Shown here: piece by piece, positions 1 through 9,388 of the stretch
Numbering within the stretch: position 1 is the first letter of the stretch
How the letters are laid out: each line of letters begins with the position of its first letter
Source: Saprospiraceae bacterium
GTDB taxonomy: Bacteria; Bacteroidota; Bacteroidia; Chitinophagales; Saprospiraceae
NCBI GenBank assembly: GCA_013001975.1
Contig: JABDKX010000112.1
Coordinates: 1 to 44,084 of the forward strand
DNA: 44,084 bases
Reading direction: 5' to 3'
Notes under the pieces: model-generated
The model's database searches: none
What the model was told of the DNA's origin: nothing
Seen by the model: the letters and a program-made list of their open reading frames with translations, nothing else
Position numbers and translations under genes: made by a program

Positions 1-2
1 CA

Positions 3-1646
<1,644 letters not shown>

Positions 1647-2297
1647 TTACTTCTTCCGGATTAAATTGATGCCATCATCTATGGGTAGAATAATATTGTC
1701 TACCCTATCGTCATTATAAATGTATTCATTGAATGTCATGAGACCTTGACCTAATTTGTCAACGTCTTTCGTGACTACTTTTGCTTTCCATAAAACGTTA
1801 TCAGCTAACACAACACCACCTGGGTTTAGTTTGTCGAAAAGCAAATCGTAGTAATTTTTGTATTGCCTTTTTGCAGCATCTATAAAGACCAGATCAAAGG
1901 TGTCTTCTAATTTGGGGATGATTTCTGCGGCATCACCAATGTGCTGAACGATATCAATATGAGGATTCATTTCAGTTACATATTCGCTGTAAAATTGTTT
2001 AAGCTCAGCATTCTTTTCAATTGTAATTATCTTACCGTTATCCCTTAATCCTTCAGCTAGGCATAAGGTACCATAACCTGTAAATGTACCCAACTCTAAA
2101 ATTGTTTGTGGGTTTAAAATTTTAGAAATCAAACTTAAAAAGCGTCCTAAAAAAGGACCAGAAAGCATTTTAGTTTGGGCTGTTATTTCAGATTTGTTTT
2201 GCAACTCTGACAAATGTTGTCCTCCTTCTTTTGACCATTTCTCACAGTAAGCTCTGATTTCTTTTGATGTAATATCTGGATATTTACTTTCGTCCAT
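1647..2297 (-). CDS. SAM-dependent O-methyltransferase (class I, COG4122-like)
   Basis: Predicted to transfer a methyl group from S-adenosylmethionine to a catechol-type hydroxyl. It has the SAM-binding motif ELGTFTGYGTL, the metal-binding FIDAAKRQYKNYY segment and the following LADNVLW motif, all typical of bacterial caffeoyl-CoA/catechol O-methyltransferase relatives. The reading frame extends upstream to 2333, but the ATG at 2297 (MDESKYPD) gives the usual N-terminus and about 216 residues. The start lies inside the 3' end of the upstream EamA transporter gene (14-bp overlap), so the two are probably translated from one mRNA. The natural substrate cannot be read from sequence. Confidence 0.9.
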   Translation of the reverse strand: MDESKYPDITSKEIRAYCEKWSKEGGQHLSELQNKSEITAQTKMLSGPFLGRFLSLISKILNPQTILELGTFTGYGTLCLAEGLRDNGKIITIEKNAELKQFYSEYVTEMNPHIDIVQHIGDAAEIIPKLEDTFDLVFIDAAKRQYKNYYDLLFDKLNPGGVVLADNVLWKAKVVTKDVDKLGQGLMTFNEYIYNDDRVDNIILPIDDGINLIRKK

Positions 2298-3165
2298 TTG
2301 AATACTTTTGTAAGATCGGATGACTAAATACAACCAACATAATCATTAAAACACCAAGATAAAAAGTCAAAGACATTTCATGGTGCTCATTTAAAATGAC
2401 AATGGCCAATAAAATACCATAGACGGGTTCTAAGTTGACGACTAGGTTAGCATCAAATGCACTCACATGCTTAAGCGCTTTCATACTAATGACATATGCC
2501 AATGTTGTACAAAGCAATGACAATATGATAAGATAAATCCAGTCTGTTGGTGATGGCATTAATTGATTTATATCAGTTAGAACAAATGGCAACACAATTG
2601 AAATAAATAAAAACGCGCTGAACATTTCAATAAAGGTAATTTGGTAAGACGATGCTTTCTCAACGTACTTCTTGTTTAACGAAGCAAAAAGAGAGGCCAA
2701 AAAAGCAGAAATAAGACCAATCCAAATTCCTTTTTGCAAATCCAAATCGATATTCTTTGCTATCAATACCATTGGGGGGATAACCAACAAGCCTAGGACA
2801 AATTCCAGTTTACTAAATTTCTTCTTGGTGACAAGCGGCTCAATTAAAGCTGTAAACAATGAAGTTGTAGCCATTGTTGCCAAGACAATAGAAGCATTAG
2901 AATATTTGATTGCACCATAAAAAGTTATCCAATGCACAGCGACGATCACACCAATTCCTGCATAGATTAATACCAACCGCTTATCCATCTTTAAAATCTG
3001 CTTACCCAACTCTATGAAAAAGAGCAATGAGATACTGGTAATCAAAACACGCCACCAAACCAGATTAATAGCTGAAATGCTGATTAAATCACCCAAAATG
3101 GCGGTCAATCCATAAAGAAGTACAGCAAAATGCAACTGAAAATAAGCTAGCTTTTTCTTAGTCAT
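2284..3165 (-). CDS. EamA/DMT family permease
   Basis: A 293-residue integral membrane protein with about ten hydrophobic helices arranged as two EamA halves, the fold of drug/metabolite transporters that export amino acids, metabolites or drugs. The second half ends with the typical NLEPVYGILLA segment and a following helix pair. No signal peptide is needed. It is first in a two-gene minus-strand unit with the O-methyltransferase, whose start it overlaps, so substrate and methylated product could be linked, but that is inference. The substrate is unknown. Confidence 0.9.
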   Translation of the reverse strand: MTKKKLAYFQLHFAVLLYGLTAILGDLISISAINLVWWRVLITSISLLFFIELGKQILKMDKRLVLIYAGIGVIVAVHWITFYGAIKYSNASIVLATMATTSLFTALIEPLVTKKKFSKLEFVLGLLVIPPMVLIAKNIDLDLQKGIWIGLISAFLASLFASLNKKYVEKASSYQITFIEMFSAFLFISIVLPFVLTDINQLMPSPTDWIYLIILSLLCTTLAYVISMKALKHVSAFDANLVVNLEPVYGILLAIVILNEHHEMSLTFYLGVLMIMLVVFSHPILQKYSNGRK

Positions 3166-3262
3166 CCCTGTGATTATGGCCTATTAAATGGCAAATATTA
3201 GTCATAAGCAAAATAATTTTTTCAAAATGAAAGATTGATTCACTTTTGTTCAAAGATTATCA

Positions 3263-3270
3263 TATTTTTG
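3263..3270 (+). promoter_or_regulatory. Possible Bacteroidota -7 box upstream of peroxiredoxin gene
   Basis: TATTTTTG matches the Bacteroidota -7 consensus TAnnTTTG and lies 25 bases before the ATG at 3296. A TTTG at 3245-3248 could be the -33 element, but the 14-base spacer is shorter than the usual 17-23, so support is weak. Confidence 0.3.
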
Positions 3271-3295
3271 GACTTATCTTTTGTATTAACCATTT

Positions 3296-3766
3296 ATGAC
3301 TCTTGATATAGGAAATATTGCACCCGCTTTCTCTTTAAAAAATACTGATCTCAAAGATATCAGCTTAGAAGACTATAATGGTCGCAATGTTGTTATATTG
3401 TTTTTTCCTCTGGCATTTACAAGTACTTGTACTGAAGAATTGTGCCACATGCGAGACAACATTAATAAATATAATGATCTGGATGCTCAAGTTTTAGCGA
3501 TTTCTGTCGATTCCCCCTTTACTTTAAAAAAATACAAAGAAGAAAATGCATTGAATTTTCCCGTGTTATCTGATTTCAACAAAGAAGTAAGTCAGAAATA
3601 TGGAGCTTTTTATGCAAATTTTGTATTAGGTTTGAAAGGCGTTGCAAAACGAGCTGTATTTATCGTTGATAAAAATGGAATGTTACAGTATTCAGAAGTT
3701 TTGGAAAATGCAGGAGATTTACCGAATTTTGACAGTCTTGAAAAAGCACTTTCAAATTTAAAATAA
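3296..3766 (+). CDS. Peroxiredoxin (AhpC/TSA, BCP/AhpE-like)
   Basis: Thiol peroxidase expected to reduce hydrogen peroxide and organic hydroperoxides in the cytoplasm. The PxxxTxxC active site is present as PLAFTSTC with the peroxidatic Cys45; a second cysteine at Cys50 sits at the +5 position used as resolving cysteine in BCP/PrxQ enzymes. The protein has 156 residues, normal for the family, and no signal peptide. It is the first gene of a plus-strand run with clpS (18 bases on), aat and an M16 peptidase, placing an oxidative-stress enzyme beside protein turnover genes. Confidence 0.93.
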   Translation: MTLDIGNIAPAFSLKNTDLKDISLEDYNGRNVVILFFPLAFTSTCTEELCHMRDNINKYNDLDAQVLAISVDSPFTLKKYKEENALNFPVLSDFNKEVSQKYGAFYANFVLGLKGVAKRAVFIVDKNGMLQYSEVLENAGDLPNFDSLEKALSNLK

Positions 3767-3784
3767 CACCTTTAAATTTTTACA

Positions 3785-4102
3785 ATGGCTAAAGAGTTAG
3801 ATTCTTTATTAAACGACGCGTTAAATGGGGTTTTGGTTGAAGAAGAAAAAAAGTCAACTGGATTGCAAGTAGCTCAGTTATTAGTTTTTAATGACGATTT
3901 CAATACATTCGATTGGGTAATTCAATGTTTCATGGAAGTTTGTAATCACACTTTTGAGCAATCTGAGCAGTTATCTCTTTTAGTACACTATAAAGGTAAA
4001 GCCATTGTTAAGACTGGAGATTTCGATCACCTAAAACCAATGAAAGAAGCATTGGTTGAAAGAGGTCTTTCTGCAGTAATCGAAATGACGGTTCAAAGTT
4101 AA
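3785..4102 (+). CDS. clpS: ATP-dependent Clp protease adaptor ClpS
   Basis: Adaptor that binds destabilising N-terminal residues and hands the substrate to the ClpA/ClpC-ClpP protease. The 105-residue protein has the N-terminal tail and ClpS core: the ND-D motif (Asn36-Asp37, with Thr41) that contacts the substrate amino group, a long amphipathic segment, and the VHYKGKA strand followed by the KPMKEAL helix. It is followed with no gap by aat, whose product creates the Leu/Phe N-degrons that ClpS reads, so the pair makes up the bacterial N-end rule pathway. The stop codon TAA at 4100-4102 is the only thing separating the two frames. Confidence 0.94.
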   Translation: MAKELDSLLNDALNGVLVEEEKKSTGLQVAQLLVFNDDFNTFDWVIQCFMEVCNHTFEQSEQLSLLVHYKGKAIVKTGDFDHLKPMKEALVERGLSAVIEMTVQS

Positions 4103-4783
4103 TTGGCATTCCTTCTGCCAGATAAGGTAGATTATTTTCCACATCCTCTTCTATCTGATGAAGATGGATTTCTTGCGATTAGTTCTGATATTTCTGTTTC
4201 CAAAGTTTTACTAGCATATCAGTTTGGTATCTTTCCTTGGTATAACCAAGAAGATCCTATCCTTTGGTGGTTTACAAACCCCAGATTTGTTCTTTTTCCG
4301 GATCGATTGAAAATAAGTAAAAGCATGCGCTCTTATTTAAATCAAGATAAATTCCAGTACACTTTTGACACTGCATTCACCAAAGTCATGCAAGCATGTC
4401 GTCATGTCAAAAGAAAGGGTCAAGAAGACACATGGATTACGAACCGTCTCGAAGAAGTATTTACGGAATTACACAATCAAGGTTACGCTCATTCAGTGGA
4501 AGTTTGGGAAAACGAAAAACTAATAGGCGGATTATATGGTATATCTTTGGGAAAAGTTTTTTATGGCGAGTCTATGTTTTCTCTAAAAAGCAATGCGTCA
4601 AAATTTGGGATGATCAAATTGGTGCAGTGGTTAGATAAAAAAGGATTCGAATTAATCGATTGCCAGCAGGAAACAAAACATTTGGCATCTTTGGGCGCTG
4701 AATTAATTGATGGTAATACTTTTTTTAATTATTTGAAAAGCAATATTTTTAATACAACTTTAAAAGGAAAGTGGCAGAAGTAA
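4103..4783 (+). CDS. aat: Leucyl/phenylalanyl-tRNA--protein transferase
   Basis: Transfers Leu or Phe from aminoacyl-tRNA to proteins with N-terminal Arg or Lys, marking them for ClpS-ClpAP. Family motifs are clear: GIFPWY near residue 40, ILWWFTNPRFVLFP, the central GGLYGISLG, and FYGESMFS followed by ASKFG. About 226 residues, normal length. The start is assigned to TTG at 4103, directly after the clpS stop and in the same frame; no ATG occurs before the conserved core and no Shine-Dalgarno site is visible. Reinitiation after clpS termination, or low-level readthrough giving a ClpS-Aat fusion, are both possible. Confidence 0.92.
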   Translation: MAFLLPDKVDYFPHPLLSDEDGFLAISSDISVSKVLLAYQFGIFPWYNQEDPILWWFTNPRFVLFPDRLKISKSMRSYLNQDKFQYTFDTAFTKVMQACRHVKRKGQEDTWITNRLEEVFTELHNQGYAHSVEVWENEKLIGGLYGISLGKVFYGESMFSLKSNASKFGMIKLVQWLDKKGFELIDCQQETKHLASLGAELIDGNTFFNYLKSNIFNTTLKGKWQK

Positions 4784-4803
4784 ACGCCATTTTAAATTAG
4801 TCC

Positions 4804-6039
4804 ATGATACATTTTACAAAATATAAATTAAAGAACGGCCTCACAGTCATCTTACATAATGATCAAAGCACACCTTTGGTTGCTGTTAACGTTTTATATA
4901 AGGTAGGCTCAAAAAATGAAAGCCCCGATAAAACCGGATTTGCACATTTGTTTGAACACCTTATGTTTGGCGGATCGCAAAATGTTCCGGATTTTGATAC
5001 GCCGATTCAAGTTGCTGGCGGTGATAATAATGCCTTTACTAATAGTGATCTCACCAATTTTTATGACATCATGCCGGCAGAAAATTTGGAGACTGCTCTT
5101 TGGTTGGAATCAGATAGAATGAAAAGTTTGATCTTCAGTCAAGAGAGTTTAGATATCCAAAAAAAGGTTGTAATCGAAGAATTTAAAGAGACCAGTATTA
5201 ACAAGCCATACGGCGATTTGTGGCATGAATTATCTGCTTTGGTATATACACAACACCCATACCGTTGGCCAACGATTGGGTTAGTACCTCAGCATATTGA
5301 GGATGCAAATTTGGACGATGTCAAGTTGTTTTTTAAAAATCACTACAAACCCTCGAATGCTATTCTTGTGGTTGCAGGAAAGATAGATGAAGGCAATATC
5401 AAGTCAAAAATTGAACAATGGTTTGGCAGCATAGAGGGAGATAGCAATTTACCTCCAGCCATCCCAGAAGAGCCTGCACAAATTGAATATCGGCAAAAAA
5501 CTATTTATCGCCCTGTTCCATCAAATGCGATATATTTGGCTTTTCGAATGAGCGAACGACTGCATAGCGACTTTGCAGTTTGTGATGTCATTTCTGAAGT
5601 TCTGTGCGGCGGTCGATCGTCAAGGTTTTACCAAAATTTAATCAAGAATGCCAATTATTTTTCCAATGTCGATGCCTATATCTCTGGGTCTATGGATCCA
5701 GGACTATTTATTATTGAAGGAAAATTATTAGATGATGCAGATATTGATCAAGCCAGAGAATTGATATGGAAAGAATTAGAAGACTTGACAAATTCATTAG
5801 TTGAAAAAGAAGAATTGCAAAAAGTAAAAAACGGATTATTAAGTTCTATTGCTTTTTCTGAAGTGAGCATAATTAATAAGGCGATAAATTTGGCTTATTT
5901 TGAAATGCTTAAAGATGCCGATATGATCAACAATCAAGAAGAAGAATACATTAATATCGTACCTGAAGATTTACAACGTGTTTCTAAAGAGCTCTTCAAA
6001 AAAACCAACTGTTGTGAAATACTCTATCTGAAAGAGTAG
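4804..6039 (+). CDS. M16 family zinc metallopeptidase
   Basis: Insulinase/pitrilysin-type peptidase. The inverted zinc motif HLFEH is at residues 48-52, in the usual GFAHLFEHLMFGG context, and a downstream acidic pair (E125/E126) can supply the third ligand. At 411 residues it is a single M16 half; this family often works as two homologous halves, but the partner subunit is not next to it here. No clear signal peptide is seen, so it may be cytoplasmic. It begins 20 bases after aat and is likely the last gene of the peroxiredoxin-clpS-aat unit. A palindrome immediately downstream may end transcription. Confidence 0.92.
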   Translation: MIHFTKYKLKNGLTVILHNDQSTPLVAVNVLYKVGSKNESPDKTGFAHLFEHLMFGGSQNVPDFDTPIQVAGGDNNAFTNSDLTNFYDIMPAENLETALWLESDRMKSLIFSQESLDIQKKVVIEEFKETSINKPYGDLWHELSALVYTQHPYRWPTIGLVPQHIEDANLDDVKLFFKNHYKPSNAILVVAGKIDEGNIKSKIEQWFGSIEGDSNLPPAIPEEPAQIEYRQKTIYRPVPSNAIYLAFRMSERLHSDFAVCDVISEVLCGGRSSRFYQNLIKNANYFSNVDAYISGSMDPGLFIIEGKLLDDADIDQARELIWKELEDLTNSLVEKEELQKVKNGLLSSIAFSEVSIINKAINLAYFEMLKDADMINNQEEEYINIVPEDLQRVSKELFKKTNCCEILYLKE

Positions 6040-6135
6040 GACCTGACAGGTTGTACAACCTGTCAGGTCTTAAGCGGTCCTAAGTTATAAAACATCAATA
6101 ATCATTGGCATCAAGCATTAGAACCTGTCAGGTCC
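6040..6135. repeat. REP-like palindrome with an extra half copy
   Basis: Bases 6040-6069 form a perfect 30-base palindrome, half-sequence GACCTGACAGGTTGT. A third copy of the core, ACCTGTCAGGTCC, lies at 6123-6135 just before the stop codon of the minus-strand gene. The element fills the space between two convergent genes and would fold into a strong hairpin on either strand. It resembles Bacteroidota extragenic palindromes; it could also act as a two-way terminator, although it lacks a U-run. No transposase is nearby. Confidence 0.75.
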
Positions 6136-6136
6136 T

Positions 6137-6649
6137 CTAAAACTTATTGTTCTCTTTAAAAGCAATATTCAACATCTTAAAATCCAGTTTTCCTTCGTTG
6201 GCCTTCAAATGATCCAAAATTATCATTGCCTTGGTTATACGTTTATCTATGTTTTTAACTTTAGCAACGATGTAGATTAGGCTTCTCTTTTTCCCATCTG
6301 TTAAATTTTCGAAAAAAGTACTTCCTTCGATATCTTGAGCCAATACTTCTTCAAATTCTTCAGGCATTTCCATACCATACCTACTGTTGTCGCTTTCTAT
6401 AGAAACCATGACTTCTTGCCCAAGCGCAACTTTGTATTTTTGCATTTTTTCTTTGTTCAACATAATAAACCATCCTCCGTCTCCATCTGGCATAAGCCCT
6501 CCGTGAAAAGGTTTGTGATCATCAATTTGACAGATAGTTCGCTTGTTTCCATCTTTAGCTAATTGCTTAAAAATCTTTTCAGGGATCTTCACATGATAGC
6601 TCCATAAGCCTTCTTTAAAATTTGATATCTCCGTTTTAAATTTTGGCAT
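6137..6649 (-). CDS. YdeI/OmdA-type protein with DUF1905 domain
   Basis: About 170 residues. The N-terminal half resembles DUF1905 (residues ending in the HGGLMPDGDGGWFIMLNK stretch) and the C-terminal half resembles the YdeI/OmpD-associated domain (PEEFEEVLAQD, then a helical segment with a KRSLIYIV motif and a lysine-rich region). Such proteins are small, cytoplasmic and of unclear function. The frame opens at 6670, but the ATG at 6649 (MPKFKTEIS) fits the family N-terminus better. The gene faces the M16 peptidase and is divergent from the Smr gene. Confidence 0.8.
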   Translation of the reverse strand: MPKFKTEISNFKEGLWSYHVKIPEKIFKQLAKDGNKRTICQIDDHKPFHGGLMPDGDGGWFIMLNKEKMQKYKVALGQEVMVSIESDNSRYGMEMPEEFEEVLAQDIEGSTFFENLTDGKKRSLIYIVAKVKNIDKRITKAMIILDHLKANEGKLDFKMLNIAFKENNKF

Positions 6650-6725
6650 TCTACATTTTTGAATCAACAAAATATTAAACTTGTTGAAAGAAAAAAAATG
6701 TAAAACCTTTTTGTAAGTACTTTAT

Positions 6726-6733
6726 TACTTTTG
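6726..6733 (+). promoter_or_regulatory. Possible -7 box next to the Smr gene start
   Basis: TACTTTTG matches TAnnTTTG and ends only four bases before the ATG at 6738. If used, the mRNA would have almost no leader. No good -33 TTG is found at the usual distance. Confidence 0.3.
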
Positions 6734-6737
6734 TCAT

Positions 6738-7247
6738 ATGGTTGATCCTAAAAATTTATGGGTAGGCGATGAATTGCGCGTTAAATCATCTGGAAGAATA
6801 GGCACATTTGAAGGTGTTGCTGGAAACGGCAAGGTGCGTGTCAAGTCAGGACCAAAAATTTATTTAGTGGCTTCAACAAATCTAGAATTGTATACGCCAT
6901 TAGAAGATCCTGTGACAGATCTTGGAATTGAGGACATTGATCTTGAACATAAAAAAAATAATTCAACAGAAAAGGTAGGTGACGCTATTGATTTACATAC
7001 TGAAAAACTAAGTCCTGAATTATCAAATGCACTGCCAGAACGTATCATTGATTTACAAATAAGCAGTTTTGATATATACATAGAAGCGGCCATTAAAGCT
7101 AAGAAACATATCGTGACAATTATTCACGGAAAGGGAACAGGCGTTTTAAAATCAATTGTCCATCAAAGACTTAAAACAGAAGAAAAGGTGTTTAGTTTTC
7201 GCGAATTAAATGATGGAGGCGCCACTGAGGTGGTATTTTATTTTTAG
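6738..7247 (+). CDS. Smr domain protein
   Basis: The C-terminal 85 residues form an Smr domain, the small MutS-related nuclease/nucleic-acid-binding fold: AIDLHTEKL provides the DLH motif and IIHGKGTGVLK the HGxGxG motif. The first ~55 residues look like a small beta-barrel (VGDELRVKSSGRIGTFEG) as in Bacteroidota stand-alone Smr proteins. MutS2 normally carries this domain; here it is separate from any MutS core. The likely role is nucleic-acid binding or cleavage, but the target is unknown. The stop codon overlaps the convergent neighbour by four bases. Confidence 0.85.
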   Translation: MVDPKNLWVGDELRVKSSGRIGTFEGVAGNGKVRVKSGPKIYLVASTNLELYTPLEDPVTDLGIEDIDLEHKKNNSTEKVGDAIDLHTEKLSPELSNALPERIIDLQISSFDIYIEAAIKAKKHIVTIIHGKGTGVLKSIVHQRLKTEEKVFSFRELNDGGATEVVFYF

Positions 7248-8845
7248 TCAAACTTAATGGTTCCCATCGCATATTTCCTTCTCCATGTACTGCCAATAAG
7301 CATATACTCATCATTATATCCAGAAAAATAAGTTGTGAATTCTAAATCAATTTCTCTGTCTGAAAATAGTGTTTCTCTTGTTTCGATTGCACCATCCTCA
7401 CCGATTACAACCAAGTCAGTAAACCGCCTTCCTTTTTTACCCATATCCTTTTTTTCACTCCTTGATTTGGTATCGTTAAAAACCAGATAAGCTTTTCCTT
7501 TATTTATAGCTAAACTATATGAAGTATTGTATTGTGAAAGACTTGCAAAAGTTTTATCTACTCTTTGAATATTCAACATATTTCCTTGACTATCAAATTT
7601 TGGAATGATAATATTGTTCGTAAAATAAGTGATTTGAACTTGTCTTGTTGTTCCAAATCCTCCAGCCCCAAAAGCCGTTCTTCCAAATTGATCTGTGTAT
7701 GTTGTATTAGTGCGGGTATATGTTTCTTCTGCAATAAAACCAATCGTGCCGTTATCATATTCCAACATATCTTTCAATCTGTATCGCGCATTTAATCCTT
7801 TGCCTTTTTTCAGTGCTTTATTGGAAACCAAGCCTTTTATAAATTCATCTTCAAACTCATGAATTTTTATTTCATGTTCCGTAAAATCCCTGTCCCCATA
7901 TGTAAAAAATACACCATTGATTCTGCCAGAACTAAACTCATCTGTTGTATAAAGTCCAGCCATCAAATATTGGTCTGTATTGTTATTAGGAAAGTAGAGA
8001 CCAACATCAATGGGTGCTTTGCCCTTGTCCAAAACTACATCTTGACTTAAAATTCCTTCTTGATTTATGTGATAAATTGTAAATACTTCCTCAGGAAGAT
8101 TTTTAGATTTTTTACTTCTTATTTTTGATGACCTATTTTTTTCACTTTCACCTACTAAGTATATTTCACCATCATTAGTGACTCTTTGTTGATTAATAGT
8201 TGCGTTTTTGTCACCAAACTGATAATAAAAGACATCCTTCCAAAGAAGTTGCATTTGGTCATCAAAAACAGATATCGCAACTATGTCATCATTTTTCTTG
8301 CGATTCCGTTCAAAGAATTTAATGAAGGCTACCTTTGAGCTATCTTGACTAATCACATGATCACCTTTGACTGCGCCCCACTGATACTGATAACCTAAGA
8401 ATCCTGATTTTAATTGGCCTTTATCCAAGTTTTCTAAATTATGAAAACAGACTTCTTTAGGCTCAACAAACCTGTTATTGATTTTTTTGCTGGCATGAAT
8501 AATCCACTCCTTGTATTTCTCTGAAAACTGGTGCATGTATAGGTAGGTCCCTGATTTTGTTTGAACCGCACCATTAATTCCCAATCTTGTTTTATTTCTA
8601 ATATGCTCAAAATCGTATTCTAGAATTTCTTGATGATTGAGATCATACGTTTTAATCGTATTATCATTTTGAGGATCCATTATCATAAAATAGTTGTCAT
8701 CATGTAACCCGAGAAATTTATACTCAGAAGCGTTCATGCCTTTTCTAGAATAGGTGGGGCCCCAATCTACTTTATAATTTTGTGCAAAAGTCTGTGTAAT
8801 AGGAAGTAAAAAAAAGAAAAGTAAAAATTTGCTCAAATAGTGCAT
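7244..8845 (-). CDS. Exported protein of unknown function
   Basis: A 533-residue protein not assigned to a family. It begins with a clear signal peptide (hydrophobic LLFFFLLPI core, cleavage after TFA-Q near residue 21). The rest is rich in beta-type sequence with repeated YxxG, D-x-D and FxxxG patterns, suggesting a beta-propeller-like fold in which segments report values such as energy or messages, but no repeat is clean enough to name. A basic stretch (KKSKNLPEE) lies near the middle, and a glycine-rich loop (TAFGAGGFGTTRQV) near residue 390. It has no T9SS sorting domain and no lipobox. Upstream is a strong inverted repeat at 8854-8891. Confidence 0.8.
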   Translation of the reverse strand: MHYLSKFLLFFFLLPITQTFAQNYKVDWGPTYSRKGMNASEYKFLGLHDDNYFMIMDPQNDNTIKTYDLNHQEILEYDFEHIRNKTRLGINGAVQTKSGTYLYMHQFSEKYKEWIIHASKKINNRFVEPKEVCFHNLENLDKGQLKSGFLGYQYQWGAVKGDHVISQDSSKVAFIKFFERNRKKNDDIVAISVFDDQMQLLWKDVFYYQFGDKNATINQQRVTNDGEIYLVGESEKNRSSKIRSKKSKNLPEEVFTIYHINQEGILSQDVVLDKGKAPIDVGLYFPNNNTDQYLMAGLYTTDEFSSGRINGVFFTYGDRDFTEHEIKIHEFEDEFIKGLVSNKALKKGKGLNARYRLKDMLEYDNGTIGFIAEETYTRTNTTYTDQFGRTAFGAGGFGTTRQVQITYFTNNIIIPKFDSQGNMLNIQRVDKTFASLSQYNTSYSLAINKGKAYLVFNDTKSRSEKKDMGKKGRRFTDLVVIGEDGAIETRETLFSDREIDLEFTTYFSGYNDEYMLIGSTWRRKYAMGTIKFD

Positions 8846-8853
8846 ACATTAAG

Positions 8854-8891
8854 TGCTTTAATATAAATGTGAAGATATTTATATTAAAGCA
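8854..8891. repeat. Perfect 15-bp inverted repeat upstream of the 7244-8845 gene
   Basis: Left arm TGCTTTAATATAAAT at 8854-8868 and its exact complement at 8877-8891 are separated by eight bases. It begins nine bases before the start of the exported-protein gene. It may be an operator, a 5'-leader hairpin, or a terminator for the XRE gene transcribed towards it; no U-run follows on the minus strand, so a terminator is least likely. Confidence 0.7.
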
Positions 8892-8977
8892 ATAATGATA
8901 GACTACCCTAAGTTAAAAAAACTATAATTCCCGTGAATAAGTCGCAACCTGAGTCTTAGATTTTAGTAAAAGTTTAA

Positions 8978-9232
8978 TTACGGTAGTGTAACACTTAACT
9001 GTGAATCATTAAGCTGCCTAACTTCTTGTGACTCAACTTCGTCTCTTAAAACAAAAATATCATTGACGGTTACATTAAACTCTCTAGATAGTTTTAATGC
9101 CAATTTAGCTGAAGGCACATAGTTTTGTGATTCTATAGCGTTAATTGTCTGTCGTGAAACACCAATTTTTTTTGCTAATTGAGCTTGTGTTAAATTTTTG
9201 ATTGCGCGGTGAACTTTTAAATTATTTTTCAT
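8978..9232 (-). CDS. Small XRE-family transcriptional regulator
   Basis: About 84 residues with a single helix-turn-helix: LTQAQLAKKIGVSRQTINAI is the canonical Cro/XRE motif, followed by the YVPSAKLALKLSREFNVTVNDIF segment typical of short stand-alone regulators. The frame is open up to 9298, but the ATG at 9232 (MKNNLKVHRAIKN) matches the family start; the extra upstream sequence overlaps the palindrome. The gene is bounded by copies of ACTACCGTAA: one within a near-perfect palindrome at 9273-9304 upstream, one in opposite orientation at its stop codon (8978-8987). Autoregulation through these sites is likely but unproven. Confidence 0.9.
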   Translation of the reverse strand: MKNNLKVHRAIKNLTQAQLAKKIGVSRQTINAIESQNYVPSAKLALKLSREFNVTVNDIFVLRDEVESQEVRQLNDSQLSVTLP

Positions 9233-9272
9233 GTCTGATCTATTTGGGGGGTTTATCAATTTAAGAAAATCA

Positions 9273-9304
9273 ACTACCGTAACGTTAGTATACGTCACGG
9301 TAGT
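9273..9304. promoter_or_regulatory. 32-base palindrome, candidate operator of the XRE gene
   Basis: Arms ACTACCGTAACGT (9273-9285) and ACGTCACGGTAGT (9292-9304) pair with a single mismatch around a six-base centre TAGTAT. It is 41 bases upstream of the XRE start. The half-site ACTACCGTAA recurs inverted at 8978-8987, and a related ACTACCCTAAGTTA is at 8902-8915. Confidence 0.65.
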
Positions 9305-9388
9305 CTTATTTAAAATTTCGATCTTGCCAACTTTTTGGCAAATGCATCAAAAGACGAGGGCACCTTTCGACACATATGGCCGAGATTT

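Noticed and set aside
9324-9341. TTGCCAA/TTGGCAA hairpin as terminator of the three-repeat gene
   Set aside because: Seven-base stem only, with no adequate U-run on the minus strand.
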